Position numbers and translations under genes: made by a program. The notes under the pieces are model-generated. The model made no database searches, was not told where the DNA came from, and saw only the letters and a list, made by a program, of their open reading frames with translations. Positions 60,361 through 64,000 of a stretch of DNA of 64,000 nt are shown one piece after another; position 1 is the first letter of the stretch, and the number at the start of each line of letters is the position of its first letter. This stretch comes from an uncultured Treponema sp. (lineage in GTDB: Bacteria; Spirochaetota; Spirochaetia; Treponematales; Treponemataceae), in the NCBI RefSeq assembly GCF_945873775.1, contig NZ_CAMCEC010000006.1, positions 56,661-120,660 on the forward strand, in the 5' to 3' direction.

Positions 60361-61623
60361 TTAAGCTGTCTTTTGTTCAATCAAAAGAGATTCCGCAGTT
60401 GGAAGTTCTTTTTGATTCACAATATCTTTTGTGATTACAAGTTTCTTTTTGCCTTTTACGCTCGGAACTTCGTACATAAGGTCAAGCAGAATGTGCTCAA
60501 CAATTGCTCTTAGTCCGCGCGCGCCGGTTTTGCTTCTTATTGCCATTTCTGCAATCTGATCAATCGCTTCATCATCAAAAGAAAGCTCTACATCGTCTAT
60601 TGCAAAAATAGCCTGAAACTGCTTTGTTATTGCATTTTTTGGCTCTACAAGAATTCTCTTTAAATCTTCCTTGTTAAGTTCCTTCAAAGCGCAAGTCATT
60701 GGAAGACGGCCGATGATTTCTGGTATAAGGCCGAATTTCACCAAGTCGTCGCTTGTAACCTGATTCAAAAGCTCCATTCGCTCTTCGTTTGTTCTATGAG
60801 TTCCTTCTGCCCCGAATCCGATTGAAGCTGTTGAAAGCCGCTGCTCAATTATCTTGTCAAGTCCGACAAAAGCTCCGCCGCAAATAAACAGAATATTTGT
60901 AGTGTCAATGTCGATCATTTCCTGGTTCGGGTGCTTTCTTCCGCCCTGAGGAGGAACTGACGCATGTGTTCCTTCAAGAATCTTTAAAAGCGCCTGCTGA
61001 ACTCCTTCCCCGGAAACATCGCGTGTAATTGAAGTATTTTCGCTTTTTCTTCCGATTTTATCGATTTCGTCAATGAAAATAATTCCGCGTTCCGCAGCCG
61101 CAATATCTCCGTCCGCAGCATTGATGAGCTTCAAAAGAACATTTTCAACGTCTTCACCAACGTATCCGGCTTCTGTAAGGGTAGTGGCATCCGCAATTGC
61201 AAACGGAACATTCAGTTTTTGCGCAAGTGTTTTTGCAAGAAGCGTTTTTCCTGAGCCAGTCGGTCCCAAAAGAAGAATATTCGATTTTTCAATTTTTACA
61301 TCCATTGTAAGCTGCTGTTCCTTTGAAATTGAAAGCTGCTTGTAATGGTTGTATACTGCCACGGAAAGAACTTTTTTTGCATAATCCTGGCCAATAACGT
61401 ACTGATCAAGGTACGCTTTGAATTCTTTTGGAGACGGAATTGCGCTCATGTCGATTGGAGCTATTGTGTGGGCTTCATTGTTTAAAATTGTCTGGCAAGT
61501 TGCAACACAATGCTCACAGATATAAATCATGTCATCTGGAGAGCTTACGACTCTTCTGTGTTCATCAGCAGGACGGCCGCAAAATGAGCATACCGGCTGA
61601 TTGTTTCTGCCTAATCTGGCCAT
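60361..61623 (-). CDS. clpX: ClpX, unfoldase subunit of ClpXP protease
   Basis: A 420-residue AAA+ protein. The N-terminal zinc-binding domain has [11 protein letters not shown] and ICEHCVATC (about 12-45). Walker A is GPTGSGKT (about 116-123), Walker [12 protein letters not shown] (about 177-187), and the pore and substrate-processing motifs are of the normal type ([25 protein letters not shown]). Its ATG overlaps the clpP stop (TAATG), so ClpP and ClpX are coupled. Confidence 0.97.
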   Translation of the reverse strand: MARLGRNNQPVCSFCGRPADEHRRVVSSPDDMIYICEHCVATCQTILNNEAHTIAPIDMSAIPSPKEFKAYLDQYVIGQDYAKKVLSVAVYNHYKQLSISKEQQLTMDVKIEKSNILLLGPTGSGKTLLAKTLAQKLNVPFAIADATTLTEAGYVGEDVENVLLKLINAADGDIAAAERGIIFIDEIDKIGRKSENTSITRDVSGEGVQQALLKILEGTHASVPPQGGRKHPNQEMIDIDTTNILFICGGAFVGLDKIIEQRLSTASIGFGAEGTHRTNEERMELLNQVTSDDLVKFGLIPEIIGRLPMTCALKELNKEDLKRILVEPKNAITKQFQAIFAIDDVELSFDDEAIDQIAEMAIRSKTGARGLRAIVEHILLDLMYEVPSVKGKKKLVITKDIVNQKELPTAESLLIEQKTA

Positions 61624-62234
61624 TATTGAACTCCTTTTTTCGCGCTGTTCATTATATGGTCAATTATGCCGTAATTTTTTGCATCTTCTGCCGGCATATA
61701 AAAATCACGCTCCATATCAGCTGCGATTTCTTCTTCTTTTTTTCCTGTCTGCATGGAAAGATATTTTATGCTGAGTTTTTTTAGGCGACCGATTTCTTTT
61801 GCCTGAATTGCAATGTCGCTTTCCTGACCTTGAGTTCCGCCCCAAGGCTGATGAATCATTACACGGCTAGAAGGAAGCGCGTACCTTTTTCCAATCGTTC
61901 CGCCTGCAAGAATAATAGCACCCATGCTTGCTGCCTGTCCCATGCAAATAGTCTGAATATCGCATCTTACATATTGCATAGTGTCATAAATTGCAAGTCC
62001 TGCTGTAACTGAACCGCCCGGACTGTTTATATACATGCTTATGTCTTTTTCCGGATTTTCGCTTTCTAGGTAGAGAATTTGCGCCACAATCAAATCTGCT
62101 GTTTCATCGCGAATTTCTCCATCAACAAAAATTATTCTGTCTTTCAAAAGCCTTGAATACAAGTCATAGGCACGCTCTCCGTTTCCGCTTCTTTCAATTA
62201 CAGTCGGAACAAGAGTATTCATAAATTCATTCAT
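61623..62234 (-). CDS. clpP: ClpP protease subunit
   Basis: A 203-residue ClpP. The catalytic Ser lies in GQAASMGAI (about 98-106), His in MIHQPWGG (about 125-132), and the Asp in [10 protein letters not shown] near 176. The N-terminal loops ([19 protein letters not shown]) are normal. GAGGA precedes the start. A terminator separates it from tig, but read-through may make a tig-clpP-clpX unit. Confidence 0.97.
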   Translation of the reverse strand: MNEFMNTLVPTVIERSGNGERAYDLYSRLLKDRIIFVDGEIRDETADLIVAQILYLESENPEKDISMYINSPGGSVTAGLAIYDTMQYVRCDIQTICMGQAASMGAIILAGGTIGKRYALPSSRVMIHQPWGGTQGQESDIAIQAKEIGRLKKLSIKYLSMQTGKKEEEIAADMERDFYMPAEDAKNYGIIDHIMNSAKKGVQ

Positions 62235-62270
62235 TAAATTTTCCTCTGATGAATAGTGTAAACAAAAAAA

Positions 62271-62291
62271 ACGGAATGGGCAACACTCCGT
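62271..62291 (-). terminator. terminator after tig
   Basis: On the minus strand ACGGAGTG pairs with CATTCCGT (one G-T pair) around a short loop and is followed by TTTTTTTTG. It lies 30 nt after the tig stop and 37 nt before clpP. Confidence 0.8.
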
Positions 62292-62320
62292 TTTTTTCTT
62301 ATCGTCAGAAATTTTCTAAA

Positions 62321-63691
62321 CTAGCGATTGTTTTTAAAAAGATCCGCAAACTCAACTTTGTCGCCTTTTGAAACTTTTACCTGCTTGTAAAGCTCATCGT
62401 AAAGTTTGTTTTCTTTTATTTCATCGATAATGTACTCTTTTGCACGTGCGTCTTTGTAGTGCTCTTTTACTTCATCAAGAGTTGAGCCGGATTCATCTGC
62501 GATTTTTGCAAATTCCGCTTCAACTTCCTCTGGAGTAACCGCAATGTTTTTCTCGCGGATAAGAGCGTCAACAATCAGGCGGCTTTTGAGCATTTTTTCA
62601 GCATCTCCAGTCCACTGTGTAAGCATATTTTCCTTTGACTGGCCAGAAGCTGAAATCATTTTTTCAAGCTGCTCTGGTGTTGTCTGGAACTGCTGAGCCA
62701 TCATTCTCCAGCGGCTTTCCATTTCTGCCTGAACCATTGACTTTGGAAGCACAATAGGATTTTTTTCTACAAGCTGCTCAAGGAGGCTCTGCGATTTGAG
62801 TTCTGCAATTTTTCTATTTTTTGCACTTTCAAGACCTTTTGAAATATCCTTTTTAAGATCATCAAGTGTCTTGTATTTTTCGCTTACATCCTGCGCAAGC
62901 TCATCATCAAGGGCTGGAAGATTGCGGAGCTTGATAGCTTTTACAGTTACGCTGATTTTCTTTGTTTTTCCAGCAAGATCTTTGTTTTCATCTTTAGCAT
63001 CATAAGTCTTAGAGATTTCTTTTGTCTCATCTTTTTTCATGCCAATGATTTCATCATCAATCTTGTAGATGTTTTCGCCTGTTCCAACTGTGAAAACAAA
63101 ACCTTCGCGCTCGCTTCCGGAAACTGTAGCTCCAGAATCATCAAGCTCTTTGTAGTCGATTGTAACGATATTGTCTTTTTCAACAGGTTCGCCTTCTTTT
63201 TTGTCGATTACAACAGCATTTCTTTCCTGAATAGCTTTCAGTTCTTCGTTGAGCTCTTTTTCGCCAATTTCAACCTGTGGCTCTTTTACTTCGATTTTTG
63301 AAAAATCCTTTACTTCAACTGAAGGGAAAACGTCATAAACAACAGAGAATGTCAAATCCTTGTCTGTGCTGAATTCAGGAAGCTTGTCTCCGTCAAGACG
63401 TGGCTGAGTGTAGGGAAGGGGACGGATGTCTTTTGATTCTTCCTCTGCAAAAATCTGATTCAAAGATTCATCGATAAGATCTGCGAGAACTTCCTGCTTG
63501 AGGGAATCTCCATACTTCTGTTCAAGAACTTTTACAGGAACGTGTCCTTTGCGGAATCCTGGAAGCTGAACATTTTTTGCGTATTTAGAAATGTTTTTGT
63601 TGTATCCAGAAACAACGTCTTCTTTTGCAATTGTGGCAGTGAGTTTTACTGCTGAATTTTCAAGTTTGGAAATTTCCTTTGTTACCTTCAC
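62321..63691 (-). CDS. tig: trigger factor
   Basis: A 456-residue ribosome-bound chaperone and prolyl isomerase. The ribosome-binding signature is QLPGFRKGHVPVKVLE (about 42-57), the FKBP-type domain runs from about 155 to 245 (DNIVTIDYKELDDSGATV), and the C-terminal helical arms follow. The start is GTG with AGAGG ten bases upstream. TATAAT lies at 63711-63706 in its leader region. It precedes clpP and clpX, the order common in bacteria. Confidence 0.95.
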   Translation of the reverse strand: MKVTKEISKLENSAVKLTATIAKEDVVSGYNKNISKYAKNVQLPGFRKGHVPVKVLEQKYGDSLKQEVLADLIDESLNQIFAEEESKDIRPLPYTQPRLDGDKLPEFSTDKDLTFSVVYDVFPSVEVKDFSKIEVKEPQVEIGEKELNEELKAIQERNAVVIDKKEGEPVEKDNIVTIDYKELDDSGATVSGSEREGFVFTVGTGENIYKIDDEIIGMKKDETKEISKTYDAKDENKDLAGKTKKISVTVKAIKLRNLPALDDELAQDVSEKYKTLDDLKKDISKGLESAKNRKIAELKSQSLLEQLVEKNPIVLPKSMVQAEMESRWRMMAQQFQTTPEQLEKMISASGQSKENMLTQWTGDAEKMLKSRLIVDALIREKNIAVTPEEVEAEFAKIADESGSTLDEVKEHYKDARAKEYIIDEIKENKLYDELYKQVKVSKGDKVEFADLFKNNR

Positions 63692-63705
63692 GTGGGAACC
63701 TCTCG

Positions 63706-63752
63706 ATTATAAAATGCACCGGGTCAAGGCACGCTTCAATTAAAACCTTGAC
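63706..63752 (-). promoter_or_regulatory. tig upstream region: -10 box and inverted repeat
   Basis: A perfect TATAAT is seen at 63711-63706 on the minus strand, 14 nt before the GTG start. Upstream, GTCAAGG (63723-63729) and CCTTGAC (63746-63752) are inverted repeats 23 bp apart centre to centre, as for a dimeric regulator; no good -35 fits at 17 nt. Confidence 0.5.
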
Positions 63753-63761
63753 TCAGTCGTT

Positions 63762-63784
63762 TTTACAGTTTATTCAACTGTAAA
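63762..63784. repeat. perfect inverted repeat upstream of tig
   Basis: TTTACAGTT and AACTGTAAA are 9-bp arms around a 5-bp loop. It adjoins the tRNA terminator and could be a second termination hairpin or an operator. Confidence 0.5.
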
Positions 63785-63789
63785 TAAAA

Positions 63790-63818
63790 AAGCGATTCAG
63801 AAAAAATCCAAATCGCTT
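63790..63818 (-). terminator. terminator of the tRNA-Gly unit
   Basis: AAGCGATT (63790-63797) and AATCGCTT (63811-63818) form a perfect 8-bp stem; on the minus strand TTTTTTATTT follows. It lies 8 nt after tRNA-Gly. Confidence 0.82.
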
Positions 63819-63826
63819 CGTCGTCG

Positions 63827-63898
63827 AGCGGAAAACGGGAATCGAACCCGCAACATCGACCTTGGCAAGGTCGCGCTCTACCATTGAGCCATTTCCGC
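63827..63898 (-). tRNA. tRNA-Gly (GCC), copy 1
   Basis: The minus strand folds as a complete tRNA: acceptor GCGGAAA, D-arm GGCTCAATGGTAGAGC, anticodon GCC in CCTTGCCAAGG, T-arm GCGGGTTCGATTCCCGT and the closing TTTCCGC followed by T. No CCA is encoded. A second copy lies 48 bp upstream. Confidence 0.95.
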
Positions 63899-63946
63899 AA
63901 ATTGCGTCGCAGCAACTGAATACAGCACTGCTTTTAATAATGTAAG

Positions 63947-64000
63947 AGCGGAAAACGGGAATCGAACCCGCAACATCGACCTTGGCAAGGTCGCGCTCTA
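63947..64000 (-). tRNA. tRNA-Gly (GCC), copy 2, cut by window edge
   Basis: The visible 54 bases are identical to copy 1 from the T-arm back to the D-arm, with the same GCC anticodon. The 5' end lies outside. The two form a tandem unit that ends at the terminator at 63790-63818. Confidence 0.93.

Noticed and set aside
63827..64000. Identical tRNA-Gly copies as an assembly artefact
   Set aside because: The spacers on each side differ, and tandem tRNA-Gly genes are common; a shared terminator follows.

Overview
The window reads as a chromosome segment of a fermentative, host-associated spirochaete, most likely a Treponema. The clues are a tig / clpP / clpX block, an rnf-like operon near an RluA-type pseudouridine synthase, lipoproteins with treponeme-like lipoboxes (FVSC, FFSC, FTSC), a methyl-accepting chemotaxis gene, no quinone-linked respiratory genes, and A+T-rich coding sequence. 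The genus is inferred from gene content and was not tested by a search.

Layout. 1-360: tRNA-Tyr (cut by the window edge) and tRNA-Thr. 361-8300: aminotransferase, glycogen synthase, Trp-tRNA synthetase, an alpha/beta hydrolase, poly(A) polymerase, a P-loop/Asp23 fusion and a pseudouridine synthase. 8350-16923: a PAP2-like membrane protein, an unknown membrane protein, a divergent rnfCDGEAB set and a GH57 protein without its catalytic residues. 16948-20421: FemAB-like protein and MetG. 20517-21081: a regulatory patch with a 23-bp hairpin array, an XRE repressor gene and two operator-like palindromes. 21104-31214: a ten-gene, patchy, A+T-rich surface polysaccharide locus. 31239-33152: a chemotaxis receptor gene broken by a stop codon. 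33252-44673: one long operon read on the minus strand. 44948-59143: a JAMM-DinG helicase, a Bax-inhibitor-like protein, a lipoprotein, an smc-to-AI-2E-transporter operon and a DEAD-box helicase. 59192-64000: a glycosyltransferase, clpX, clpP, tig and two tRNA-Gly genes.

The main find is the operon at 33252-44673. In transcription order it encodes a malate dehydrogenase of the lactate-dehydrogenase fold, fumarase, HdrB, HdrC, HdrA, an MvhD/FlxD protein, FlxC-, FlxB- and FlxA-like proteins, and the iron-sulfur and flavoprotein subunits of a soluble fumarate reductase. This is the whole branch from oxaloacetate to succinate joined to a flavin-based electron-bifurcating NADH module, with no membrane anchor and no quinone site. 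The inferred role is NADH oxidation by fumarate coupled to ferredoxin reduction; the ferredoxin could then feed the Rnf-like pump elsewhere in the window. The Hdr/Flx/reductase core is clearly richer in G+C than its surroundings, while mdh and fumC look native, so the core may have been acquired and placed behind a native promoter. Two CRP-like sites 31 bp apart lie upstream.

Other themes: at least seven genes have a -10 element 6-10 nt before the start codon and no Shine-Dalgarno, which suggests leaderless mRNAs; the Rnf-like complex has lost several family signatures; and several unusual fusions or pseudoenzymes are present (P-loop/Asp23, JAMM-DinG, inactive GH57, a caspase-like remnant).
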